This document shows, piece after piece, positions 1 to 11,000 of a stretch of DNA of 64,000 bases; position 1 is the first letter of the stretch; each line of letters begins with the position of its first letter. The stretch comes from Anthonomus grandis grandis (Eukaryota > Arthropoda > Insecta > Coleoptera > Curculionidae). The notes beneath the pieces are model-generated. The model searched no databases. It was not told the origin of the DNA and saw only the letters and a list, made by a program, of their open reading frames with translations. Both the position numbers and the translations under genes were made by a program. The stretch covers positions 20,622,256-20,686,255 of the forward strand of contig NC_065561.1 in NCBI RefSeq assembly GCF_022605725.1, written 5' to 3'.

Positions 1-782
1 TGCCTGGACTGGCTTGCATCATGAACAATGTAGAACACTCTATTCTTAATTTAGTTGTTTTTTAATCTCGGTTCTTAAAGCTGTTGAAGAGGAAAAAATT
101 CAAAAAGTTTGTTAGGAACGGATAAAGATAGAGCATTGAAATTTTTAGATATAAAAGGCTTTAAAGTGGTGCGGGTTTGGAAGCTTTTTTAATACCATCA
201 GGGTACCGGAAGTATTTTTTTTAAAGCCTTGAAAATTTGGGCTCTCCTGGAGGCTAAACCGTACAATGCATAAAAACCTCGTCCGTACCCCTACTTTTCC
301 CAGGAAAATCAAAAAATTCACTTAAATCCCTGGAAGAATTTAGTGGTTATTTATCAGAAAGGAACCAAAACAAATACTCCAAATGCCTGGAAAAAGATAG
401 TGCCCAAGCAACACATCATATATTATTACCGTTAAATGTATATTTATTCAATGATTTTTTAGTAGTAATTTTTTTTTAATTTATCAACCGTATATGGTCA
501 ATGTATATCTATTAAGCTGTGGAATATACGTATATTATATACGATTCTGTTTACAAAAGGGAGAAAATTTTGACATTTAAAAAATTGACACGAGAATTAC
601 ATATCTAGTTTTTAAACTTGATTATTACACCTCAAATAATTGATGAAATTCTTCTCAAAAATCACTGTTTTTCGTCCATATTAGCCAATCTAATGACGCT
701 GTTTTCATACTTAATATTAATATACAAAATTATATCAAATGTAAATAAACATTAAATAAACACAAATTTTTCATCAAAAAAA
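1..782. other. AT-rich DNA, probably Hr38 intron
   Basis: No coding region is supported. The stretch is AT-rich with scattered CCTGGAA-type motifs that recur throughout the first 5 kb. Because the next coding exon downstream (5336) is an internal acceptor-bounded last exon of Hr38, this DNA is most simply intronic to Hr38, but the previous exon lies outside the window. Confidence 0.4.
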
Positions 783-978
783 CCCTTACCCCCCCACCCA
801 CCCCAAGTATTTATTAATATATATTTACATAAATATATCAAATTTAAATAAACAAACTGTGTTATTAGACTGGATGGAAACCAACGTGTATTATTCATGC
901 GTATTATTTTAAAAACAATGATTTTTTGCAAACAATTTCTTACTGGTAAGTTGGGTGGGGTGGGTGGGGGGCTAAGGG
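783..978. repeat. Foldback/MITE-like element with G-rich inverted termini, copy 1
   Basis: The left end begins CCCTTACCCCCCACCCACCC and the right end reads GGGTGGGTGGGGGGCTAAGGG, so the ends are inverted complements of about 20 bp. The interior is AT-rich. The right terminus has four or more G-tracts separated by one to four bases, a classic G-quadruplex pattern. A related copy in reverse orientation lies at 41723-41995. Flanking AT sequence (740-782 and 979-1010) extends the palindrome loosely, so the true ends may be wider. No transposase is encoded, and the transposon family is not recognised. Confidence 0.65.
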
Positions 979-2129
979 TAAGATTAATAAAAAACGTTTT
1001 TTTTGCAGAAAATACTTGTCAAGTTGCAAAAATTTTTTTTTACATATTTCAACGCATATACTGTTACTGCTCTCTCTTCCTTAGTTTCTAGTTTACAAGA
1101 ACACGAAAATTCCAAAAAAAAAAAAAAAAAAATTGACCTGGTACAGTTGCAAGGAAAAAATACCATTCCTTTTATAAGGCTATAAAACTAGTGATATCTC
1201 AAGTAGAAATTTACAATAAAAACATACAGAGGTGCCAATTTATCTATACAGAAATTCATCACATAAAACGTTTTCCAGGTCACTTTAGGAAAACCGGATT
1301 AAAATATTTATTAATAATTCTTTTGCTCTAGTTTAGAGACTTGACCTATCCAGAAATTTGACAAATTATTGCCTCCATTTCAGGCAGAAATAATATTATT
1401 TTATTTTATTCACTTTTTTACTCGTATTTACAAATGTCTGGAAGGAAATCTCGGTTCCAATAGGAGAACAAAAAATCACTTTCAATGCCTGGAATATTTT
1501 TTTGGTTTACAAAAAAATTAAAAGACAAATAATTGGAATAAGTTTTGTTTGAAACACAAAAACATAAAAAATCGACGCCACAGTGGAACGCCTATATCGG
1601 GACGTTGTTATATTTTAAATAATATTTGTACTTACTGTGATGATTTCACTAAAAACAAGGTTTTATTTATTAATATAATATTTTTTTTGCTTTATTGCTA
1701 AAAAATTGTGGTAAATTAATCGTTTTAATATACAAATGAAATTCCCAATTTTTATATTCACTCTTAAAATCACTCAACTAAACATAGGCCTGATCTAATG
1801 AAAAATTAGATAAAATTTTTTACAAGTTAGTTCCAGAGTTTTGCAGTCACTTTATATGCCTTCAATGTATTGAACGTAATTATTTTTTCAACAAATATAG
1901 GATTTCAAATAATTATTCATATTTGCCAAGCATTTAGAAAATTTTCGATTAAATTATGAATGTTACTTCCAGTGGAAATCCGTATAATTTTCGAGCAGAA
2001 GAAAATTGAAAATTCCATGTTTTGCTATCTGGAATAATAGAATATCTTAGTTTGGAATAGGAGCAAAGTTGGCGCCCAACATGTGGGTTCTATTTAAAAT
2101 ATTTTTTCCGTGTTTTTGAGTTTCAGTAA

Positions 2130-2155
2130 ATAAGTTATCGTCGTGTCATCTGCAA
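2130..2155 (-). pseudogene. Non-LTR retrotransposon RT motif C remnant, antisense
   Basis: Read on the minus strand this gives FADDTTITY, the catalytic YADD-type motif of jockey-like reverse transcriptases. No long frame surrounds it. Copies occur at 4376-4401 and 4951-4980 because the segment is part of the duplicated intron block. Confidence 0.5.
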
Positions 2156-2500
2156 ACAATTTATTTTTTCTCAAGCATTAAGGCTTAATATATTTCGAAT
2201 AAACAAAAAAATTAACCAAGAAACTCATTTTTTACTTTTTTACTTTACTCACAAAATCTCAAGAACGGCAATAGTTATCGGAGTAAAATTTTTAGGAATA
2301 AAAGGCTTTTAAGTTGTACAGGTCTGAAAGCTTTTTGTGATCCATACGGGTACTGGAAGAATTCCAGGGCCTTGAAAATGGATAAGGGTGATAATTTGGG
2401 CCTCTCTGGAAGCTAAACCGCACAAAAAACATCTCTTTTTGAGCTTTAAGCAGCCTATATATTAACCAAATTTAAACACAAAATTCAAATTTCTATTTTT

Positions 2501-2516
2501 TTTTCAGAACGTCTTG
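2501..2516 (+). other. Decoy splice acceptor, copy 1
   Basis: Poly-T followed by CAG-AACGTC reproduces the acceptor and first six exon bases of the Hr38 last exon at 5336. After AACGTC the sequence diverges to TTGTTTGTTTAATTTTGCC. If used in the Hr38 phase it would add ERLVCLILP and then a stop. Confidence 0.6.
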
Positions 2517-3528
2517 TTTGTTTAATTTTGCCATGAATTCTGGTTCAATCAATTTTTCCACGTTTTCGAAGTTAATTTTTCATATCTTATTAGGGATTTG
2601 ACCGAATTTGTTAATTTTTCTAAGCCAGTAAGTTATTTATTCACAAATTACTCTAAACTCCCGGAATATAGTAAGAAGTAACTTCAAATACCTGGGAAAA
2701 ACATGGAAAATATTTACAAATAGCAGGAAGACCAAAAAAATAATCCAAAACGTCTGGAAACTGGGAACAAGGAAGATTTAAAAAAGCCTGAACGTAAAAT
2801 AATATTAATTTATTTTTTGGCTAAAATCCGTTAAATTTTCCAGGGATTTCAAATACCTATTTACATTTTCCAAGCTCTGGATACTTTTGAATAAATTCCA
2901 AGTATACTTTGGAGCTAATTTTATCGGTTTTCTAGGCATTTAAAATCGTCTTAACATTTGATGGTTTTCAATAAAAAATGCATGTTGCAATTTTTCACGT
3001 TTTCCAGGCATTTAGGATAATTTTTCCAATTACTTACGTATTGAAAATCATTTTCCAAGTTTTATTCAGGCCTTTTAAGTTATTTGCTCATTTTATTCCA
3101 GTCACTTTATATGCCTTTAATGTATTGAACGTAATTATTTATTTTCAGCAAATATAGGATTTCAAATAATTATTCATAATAAAGGGCTTAAGCAAGCATT
3201 AAGGCTTAATACATTTTGAATAAACAAAAAAATTTACCAAGAAACTCATTTTTTACTTTTTTTTACTTTAATCACAAAATCTCAAGAACGACAGTAGCTA
3301 TCGGAGTAAATTTTTTAGGAATAAAAGGCTTATACGTTGTACAGGTCTGAAAGCTTTTTGTGATCCATACGGGTACTGGAAGAATTTTTTCCAGGTTCTT
3401 GAAAATGGATAAGGGTGATAATTTGGGCCTCCCTGGAAGCTAAACCGCACAAAAAACATCTCTTTTTGAGCTTTAAGCAGCCTATATATTAACCAAATTT
3501 AAACACAAAATTCAAATTTCTATTTTTT

Positions 3529-3544
3529 TTTTCAGAACGTCTCG
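3529..3544 (+). other. Decoy splice acceptor, copy 2
   Basis: Same copied acceptor (poly-T, CAG, AACGTC) as at 5330-5341, followed by TCGTTTG and not by the real exon. It is a structurally intact AG acceptor with a strong pyrimidine tract. Confidence 0.6.
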
Positions 3545-4751
3545 TTTGTTTAATTTTGCCATGAATTCTGGTTCAATCAATTTTTCCATGTTTTCGAAGT
3601 TAACTTTTCATATCTTATTAGGGATTTGACCGAATTTGTTAATTTTTCCAAGCCAGTAAGTTATTTATTCACAAATTACTCTAAACTCCCGGAATATAGT
3701 AAGAAGTAACTTCAAATACCTGGGAAAAACATGGAAAATATTTACAAATAGCAGGAAGACCAAAAAAATAATCCAAAACGTCTGGAAACTGGGAACAAGG
3801 AAGATTTAAAAAAGCCTGAACGTAAAATAATATTAATTTATTTTTTGGCTAAAATCCGTTAAATTTTCCAGGGATTTCAAATACCTATTTACATTTTCCA
3901 AGCTCTGGATACTTTTGAATAAATTCCAAGTATTTAAAATCGTCTCAACATTTGGTGGTTTTCAATAAAAAATGCATGTTGCAATTTTTCACGTTTTCCA
4001 GGCATCTAGGGTAACTTTTCCAATTATTTACGTATTGAAAATCATTTTCCAAGTTTTATTCAGGCCTTTTAAGTTATTTGCTCATTTTATTCCAGTCACT
4101 TTATATGCCTTCAATGTATTGAACGTAATTATTTTTTCAACAAATATAGGATTTCAAATAATTATTTATATTTGCCAAGCATTTAGGAAATTTTTGATTA
4201 AATTATGAATCTTACTTCCAGTGGAAATCCGTATAATTTTCGAGCAAAATAAAATTGAAAATTCCATGTTTTGCCTTCGGTTTCTCAATTTTTAGTTTGG
4301 AATAGGAGGAAAGTTGGCGCCCAACATGTGGGCTCTATTTAAAATATTTTTTTCCGTGTTTTTAAGTTTTAGCTATTAAGTTATCGTCGTGTCATCTGCA
4401 AACACGTTATTTTTTCTCAAGCATTAAGGCTTAATATATTTTGAATAAACAAAAAAATTAACCAAGAAACTCATTTTTTACTTTTTTACTTTACTCACAA
4501 AATCTCAAGAACGGCAATAGTTATCAGAGTAAAATTTTTAGGAATAAAGGGCTTATAAGTTGTGCAAGTCTGAAAGCTTTTTGTGATCCATACGGGTACT
4601 GGAAGAATTTTTTCCAGGTCCTTGAAAATGGATAAGGGTGATAATTTGGGCCTCCCTGGAAGCTAAACCGTACAAAAAAACATCTCTTTTTGAGCTTTAA
4701 GCAGCCTATATATTAACCAAATTTAAACACAAAATTCAAATTTCTATTTTT

Positions 4752-4767
4752 TTTTCAGAACGTCTCG
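4752..4767 (+). other. Decoy splice acceptor, copy 3
   Basis: Third intact copy of the Hr38 last-exon acceptor, 577 bp before the real one and followed by the same non-coding TCGTTTGTTTAATT continuation. Confidence 0.6.
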
Positions 4768-5335
4768 TTTGTTTAATTTTGCCATGAATTCTGGTTCAAT
4801 CAATTTTTCCACGTTTTCGAAGTTAAATTTTCATATCTTATTAGAGATTTGACCGAATTTGTTAGTTTTTCTAAGCCAATAAACCAGAAAGTTGGCGCCC
4901 AACATGTGGGTTCTATTTAAATTTTTTTTTTTCGAGTTTTTGAGTTTAAGTTAATAAGTTATCGTCGTATCATCTGCAAACAAGTTATTTTTTCTCAAGC
5001 ATTAAGGCTTAATATATTTTGAATAAACAAAAAAATTAACCAAGAAACTCATTTTTTACTTTTTTACTTTACTCACAAAATCTCAAGTACGGCAATAGTT
5101 ATCAGAGTAATTTTTTTAGGAATAAAGGGCTTATAAGTTGTGCAAGTCTGAAAGCTTTTTGTGATCCATACGGGTACTGGAAGAATTTTTTCCAGGTCCT
5201 TGAAAATGGATAAGGGTGATAATTTGGGCCTCCCTGGAAGCTAAACCGTACAAAAAACATCTTTTTTTGAGCTTTAAGCAGCTTGTATATTAACCAAGTT
5301 TAAACACAACATTCAAATTTCTATTTTTTTTCCAG

Positions 5336-5592
5336 AACGTCATGGATTAAAAGAATCCCACAAAGTGGAGCAACTCCAAATGAAGATCATATCCTCCCTA
5401 CGAGATCACGTAACGTACAACGCGGAAGCCCAAAGAAAAGCGCACTACTTCAGCAGGTTACTGGGCAAACTGCCCGAATTGAGGTCCCTGAGCGTGGCGG
5501 GCCTCCAAAGGATATTTTACCTCAAACTGGAGGACCTGGTGCCGGCCCCCCCGCTTATAGAGAAAATGTTCGTAGCCAGCTTGCCTTTTTAA
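5336..5592 (+). CDS. Hr38: Nuclear hormone receptor HR38 (NR4A family), last coding exon
   Basis: This is the C-terminal exon of the ligand-binding-like domain of an NR4A orphan receptor, a nuclear transcription factor (human NR4A1-3; insect HR38, a partner of Ultraspiracle). The acceptor TTTCCAG ends at 5335. The first two bases complete a Glu codon, and the peptide runs ERHGLKESHKVEQLQMKIIS, then SLRDHVTYNAEAQRKAHYFS, GLQRIFYLKLEDLVPAPP and ends in ASLPF before TAA at 5590. The motifs LLGKLPELRSLS and GLQRIFYLKLEDLVP are diagnostic of NR4A helices 9 to 12. Earlier exons (AF-1, zinc fingers, first part of the LBD) are outside the window. GC content is markedly above the surrounding intron. 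Identity is recognised from family knowledge, with high certainty. Confidence 0.93.
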
Positions 5593-8030
5593 GATAATAA
5601 TAAGTAAATAATTGTTTTTTTTTCCGTTTCTATATTATAATTTTTTTTTGTTGTTGTTTTTCGGTTTGGCGAGTTTGGTTGGGTCTTTTGATCCGCTTTG
5701 AGAGTTCCCTCAAAATACGTAACCAAACTGGACCGGGTCGGACGTACTGGGTGGGCAAAGTATTACAAAGAGAAAATATTATTTGGAACACCGGTAAGTC
5801 CGACCACCTAAATTAGGATTATAAAATCTCCAAACGTGATATGAACTAAGTTCTTTGTGATTCGTTGTATAAGTAGGATAGGAGTTTTATTTTTTAAATA
5901 TTGAATTTTAGTGAGTTATGCCGACGGGTTTCAAGTTTTTGGTGAAATTTTTTTGAAGCACATTCCAGTACGGCCTAACTTAATACCACCTAAATGAACA
6001 AAATGAACATTTATGAATGAAACATTCAATGATATTTTCTTACAATCCTAGCACAAAATACCCACGTTTTTCCAAAATATAAACAAAACAGACTATGGAC
6101 AATTATTATTGACACTTCAAGTTTGAAACCCTTAGAAACAGGTACTTGTTTCCCATTCCCAGATATAAATTCTTTGCTCAGAGTGTTTGTATACAATAAA
6201 AAGAGGACAAACCCAACAATGGATCCCTAGGGCACTTCTTGCTTTATTTCTATAATTTATAGAGAGATATGATTATTAACGAAGCACGATTACTCCTTAT
6301 GCCATGATTCTGACGCAGTTGTTCATGGTCAATAGTGTCAAAGGTTTTGGAGAGATCAAATAATTGCTTATTATTATTGCAATTAAGGAATCCTTACCAT
6401 TAAAAAATACTAATACAATCCTTAGGGTTGTGAGAAAAGACCATTAGACATCGTAAACCCATACTTATCCACCATTTTTTACATTAAAACCCTCTAATAC
6501 TAAACATTTCAAAAAATCATATAAAAACAAATTTTTATGTATTTTTTAAATAATAATCAGTTTCTCGACCATTTACTTGAAACTCGTTGACAAACGACTC
6601 CTTTAATTCGGCTATTTTTGATGTTGCACCAAGTTAGACCTAAGCACGTAAGTGTAATAATTTTTTACCTTGATTTAAATTTACAAAAAAAAAAATCCCT
6701 CCTCACCCCCCTTCTTATATCCTCTCTCTCTCTTTTTATGAGAGAATTCAACTTATAGTAGAATGGGCGAGTAAGAGACGAGAGATTTATCATGCTGTCG
6801 TATTTTTCTAATATTTTCATATATGTCGTGTCAAAAGAAATAAAAAATAACGCTACTTTAGACGTGTAGGATAAAAAATAGGTTCGTTTAATTTTTAACT
6901 TTGTATCCGCTACTGAAGAGGTAGCCATTACTTTTTTATAAATGTTGTTATACTTACTATTATATATAATAATATAATATTCTTAGCACTATTAAGCATT
7001 TTATCACTATATATATCTTTGTTTGTCCTGGATAGTATAGTGAGGACGTTCCAAAAAATATATACATATATAAAATTTGTGCCATATTTCTCTGATTAAG
7101 ATTTCTTAAATGTGCACGCAATACCAGTATATCCTGAATAATCAGTCAAAAAAGGTCCTTAACGTGTATATTTTTTGGGACTTCCTATATATATATAAAC
7201 TAATGACGTGTAAAAAGACGGTGTAAGAAACCTGATGAACAATACTCGGAAGCAGAACCTTTTTGTTTTTAATTCTTAAGTTTGTATATTTTGTTTTTTT
7301 ATTACGAATAGACTTTATTAGCAAGTTTATTTTTGAATGTTACCACAAAAAACAAATGCGATATCCCTAGTCAAGGCACACGATTTTTTTGTAAATAATA
7401 ATGTTATTGATGCGACAAAAATGTAAATGAACATATATTTTGTTAGTGCGTTTGTGTAAAGGAAAAATAACTGTCCTTTTTTGTTTTTTTTATATATTTT
7501 ATGTACAGGATGATCTGGTTTAATTTAAAATATACAAAGAGTAAAAGACCCACATATAGTAGAAAGGTTTTTTTTTATGTTGGACTGATATTATATAGAG
7601 TGAGTGAGACTCTGATATTGTTTACTTGCAATAGAAAGAGCGAAGTTGTGATAACAAAAAAGGATTCATCATGTAACTTTTCTGATTCATATATATTATT
7701 ACCTGAATCATTTTCGGTAAAGGATGTATGCCTAAACCAAAATGAATGTTCTCAAAAGCCTTTTTAATTATCTCATATTTTAATAATTATATGTAATGTG
7801 TTGAACCGAATCAAGATTTTATATATGACTGAATTAAGCATGGAAATGAATAAAAAAATGTTGATTTTTACCCGAAATGCTTGGAAAAAATGTAATTTTT
7901 TAATTTCAATTTTTTTAGTTCAAAAAATGAGTCTACATGGATAAAATAAACATGAACAAAAAAGTGGCAAATAGTACAAAATATTAATGGATTTTTGTAC
8001 TACGTAAAAATTTGTACTAAAACCGTCTTG
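5593..8030 (+). other. Hr38 3' UTR and AT-rich downstream DNA
   Basis: Begins directly after the Hr38 stop and is non-coding. The first 200 bases are less AT-rich and likely 3' UTR. A canonical AATAAA lies at 6195-6200, but the true cleavage site cannot be fixed from sequence. From 6650 onward there are AT microsatellite stretches (TATATA) and short open frames with no recognisable protein character. An antisense RT fossil lies at 6120-6400 (separate entry). Confidence 0.45.
6120..6400 (-). pseudogene. Jockey-like non-LTR retrotransposon RT fragment, antisense
   Basis: On the minus strand, 6357-6317 reads DLSKTFDTIDHEQL, equivalent to RT motif A (D-x-SKAFD-x-VDH). About 100 bases further, after frame damage, it reads P-stop-GSIVGFVLFLLYTNTL, matching RT motif B (VPQGS-x-LGP-x-LF-x-x-YIND). 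The Q of VPQGS is now a stop codon. Order and spacing fit a decayed RT domain of a jockey-clade element. No intact frame remains. Confidence 0.65.
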
Positions 8031-11000
8031 TGCGTGCTTGATTTTTTCGGGATTTTTTTTTTCGAGTTTTCAAGAGTTTTTTTGTCACAGGAATTTTTTC
8101 GTGCAGGAAATTTCGTTTTTTCGTAATTTATTTGTTTAAAAATTATTTTTTTAATGAGTTTCTTTGTTTGCGTCAATTTCTTCAGAATTAAAAAAAATCC
8201 AGGAATTTTTTCGTCTGGAAATTGTTATATTTAGCAGTTTTTTAAATAATAATACCAGTAATGTTAATAAATAAAATTTTTATTTTCGGGAATTTTTCCA
8301 TTCTGAAATTTCTTTACTCAAGAGTCCCGAAAAAAAAATTTTTTAATATGAAAGTTCCTGGACTAAAAAATTCCAGAACGAACAAATTTCCGGAAAAAAA
8401 AGTCTGGAAAAAATAAATTCCAGTAATAAAATGTGTTTACTCCACCAAAAAAATTCCTGAAAAAAATCATTGGATCAAAAAATTCCTGGAAAAAAAAATT
8501 TTGTGCATGAAATTTTTTTTCGAGTGTTTTTGGTTTGGGAATTTTTTAGAGCAAATTCCTGTAAGGAATTTCATAGAAAACTGTTTTCATAGGATATTTT
8601 TTAATCAAGAATATTTTGCTGCAGGAATTATTATTATTATTATTATTATTATTATTTTCGGGAATTTTTCCATCCCGGAATTTCTTTAATCAGAAATTTT
8701 TTTTCTAAATTTTTTTTTGGGAATTTTTTTTTTAGAAATTTCCTTGTTCCAGAATTTCTTTAAAATTGCCGAAAAAAAAATTATTTTTCGGAAAGTTCGT
8801 CGTTTGTTATAAAATTTCAGGATTTTTCTTTTCCAAATCTTTGTTTCTGGAATTTTTTTTACGGGAATTTTTTTGTTAAACAATTTTTTTTGCGGGAATT
8901 TCTTCATTTAGAATATTTTTTCTAAGAATATTTTTGTTCTGGAATTCGATATTATTTAATGCAATTTTTAAATTAACAATGAAAAACATTAAAAATTCTT
9001 TAGTAATGCCAGGTTTTTCGCCACGCATAAGACTTGCAATTTAGTACAATTTTAATATACAAAAATGTAGGAATAAAATTTTGATAGAAAAAATTTTCCA
9101 AAAATAAATTGTAGAATAAAAAATTTTTCGAAAAAAAAAATTTCAGAATGTAAAAAATCTTGAACTAACGAATTTCTGACGAAAATATATGCCTGGAAAA
9201 AATTAGTAAATTCTTAAAAAAATCGCAAAAAAAACACGAAGCATTGGGAATTCCCAAATAAAATAATCCTGCAATAAAAAATCCACAAACAAAATAATTT
9301 CTAAGATTAAAAAAAAATTTAACAAAGAACTTCTCGAAATTTCCGGAAAATAAAAATTCCATACCAAAAATATTCATTAATGAAAAAAATCATTAAAATA
9401 AAAATCCAGAATGCAAGAATTCCTGAAAAAAAAATTCCACAACAAAAATGTCCCAAAAAAAAATTCTTTAATATAAAAATTCCTGGACTAAAAAATTCTT
9501 GAAAAAAAATTATTTTAAATAAAAAATTTTTCCGAAAAAAAAATTTTTATGCAAAATTTTTTTTTGGAGTGTTTTTGGATCGGAAATTTTTAAGAATAGG
9601 GCCAAATTCCTGTAAGAAATTGTTTTCTGTAGGGAATTTCATAAGGACCTTTTTTTTACTGAAAATTTCTTGGGAATTTCTTTATTCAAAAATTTTTTTC
9701 CTAAATTTTTTGGTCAGGAAAATTCTTTTTTTAAAAATTCCTTAGTGATGCGAGATCTAATTAAATTCTGGAAATTCCTAAAAAATAAAAGTTCCATAAG
9801 GAAAATATTCTTTAAAGAAAAAGTAGATCAAAAAAAAATTTCCTGTATTCAAAAATTCCTGAAAAAAAATATTTCCACAACAAAAATTTCCCAAAAAAAC
9901 AATTCTTGGAAAAAAAATTGTTTTAAATAACAAATTTTCCGAAAAAAAAATTCCTGGCCGAATGAATTTCTGAAAAAAAGGTTTTTGTGCAGAATTTTTT
10001 TCGAATGTTTTTCGTTCGGGAATTTTTTAGAATAGCACCAAATTCCTATAGGAATTTTTTTCCTGTAGGGAATTTCATAAGAAGCTTTTTTCTAACTGGA
10101 AATTTTTCGGGAATTTAGTCGTTCAGAAAAAAATCCAGAAATTTTTTGTTTTGAATTTTTTATAGCAAATTCATTCTAAAATTTCCGAAAAAAATTAATT
10201 ATCGAAATTTTCGTGGTTCAAAAAAAAAATCCTGGAAAAAAAAAATTATATTAAATAATTTCCGAAAAAAAAATTTTTGTGTAAGAAATTTTTTTTCGAG
10301 TGTTTTTGGTTTGGGAATTTTTTAGAACAGGAACAAATTCCTGTAAGGAATTTCATAGGACTTTTTTTAATCGAGAATATTTTGCTGCAGGAATTTCTTA
10401 ATTGAAAAATTATGTTGTTCGCGTCAATTTCTTAAGAATTCAAAAAAATCCAGGAATTTTTTTGTCTGGAAATTGTTATATTTAGGAGTTTTTTAAATAA
10501 TGATATCAGTAATATTAATAAAAAGAATTTTTATATTTGGAAATTTTTCCATCCCGGAATTTCTTTAATCAGAATTTTTTTTTCTAATTTTTTTTTTGGA
10601 ATTTCTAGAATTTCTTTAAAATTGCTGAAAAAAAATTATTTTTCGGAAATTTCGTCGTTTGTTAAAAAATTCCAGGATTGTTTTTTCCAAATCTTTGTTT
10701 CTGGAATTTTTCTTACGGGAATTTTTTTGTTATGCAGAAAAGAAATTCTTTAATTAGAAAATTCCTGCACTAAAAAATTCTTGGAAAAAAAATTGTTTTA
10801 AATAATAAATTTTGCGAATAAGAAATTCCAGGACGAACGAATTCCTGAAAAAAGATTTTCGTGGAGAATTTTTTTCCGAGTGTTTTTGGTTCGGGAATTT
10901 TTTAGAATAGCAGAAAATTCCTGTAGGAAAATTTTTCCTGTAGGGAATTTCATAAGGAGCTTTTTTTTTACTGAAAATTTTGTGGGAATTTCTTTATTTA

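Larger units (their letters stand above)
1790..5335 (+). repeat. Direct duplications within the last Hr38 intron, each ending in a copied splice acceptor
   Basis: Blocks of about 0.6 to 1.2 kb are repeated head to tail. Shared landmarks in order are a TTGGCGCCCAAC-containing stretch, an antisense RT fragment, the phrase CAAGCATTAAGGCTTAATA, GATCCATACGGGTACTGGAAG, AAGCAGCCTATATATTAACC, a poly-T tract and CAG-AACGTC. The acceptor AG falls at 2506-2507, 3534-3535, 4757-4758 and 5334-5335, giving spacings of 1028, 1223 and 577 bp. Only the last acceptor leads into the coding exon. Copies are over 90% alike by eye, so the duplications are not ancient. Confidence 0.8.

Noticed and set aside
7501..7767. 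88-codon plus-strand open frame downstream of Hr38
   Set aside because: AT-rich random composition with no homology signal; it probably arose by chance in 3' flanking DNA.
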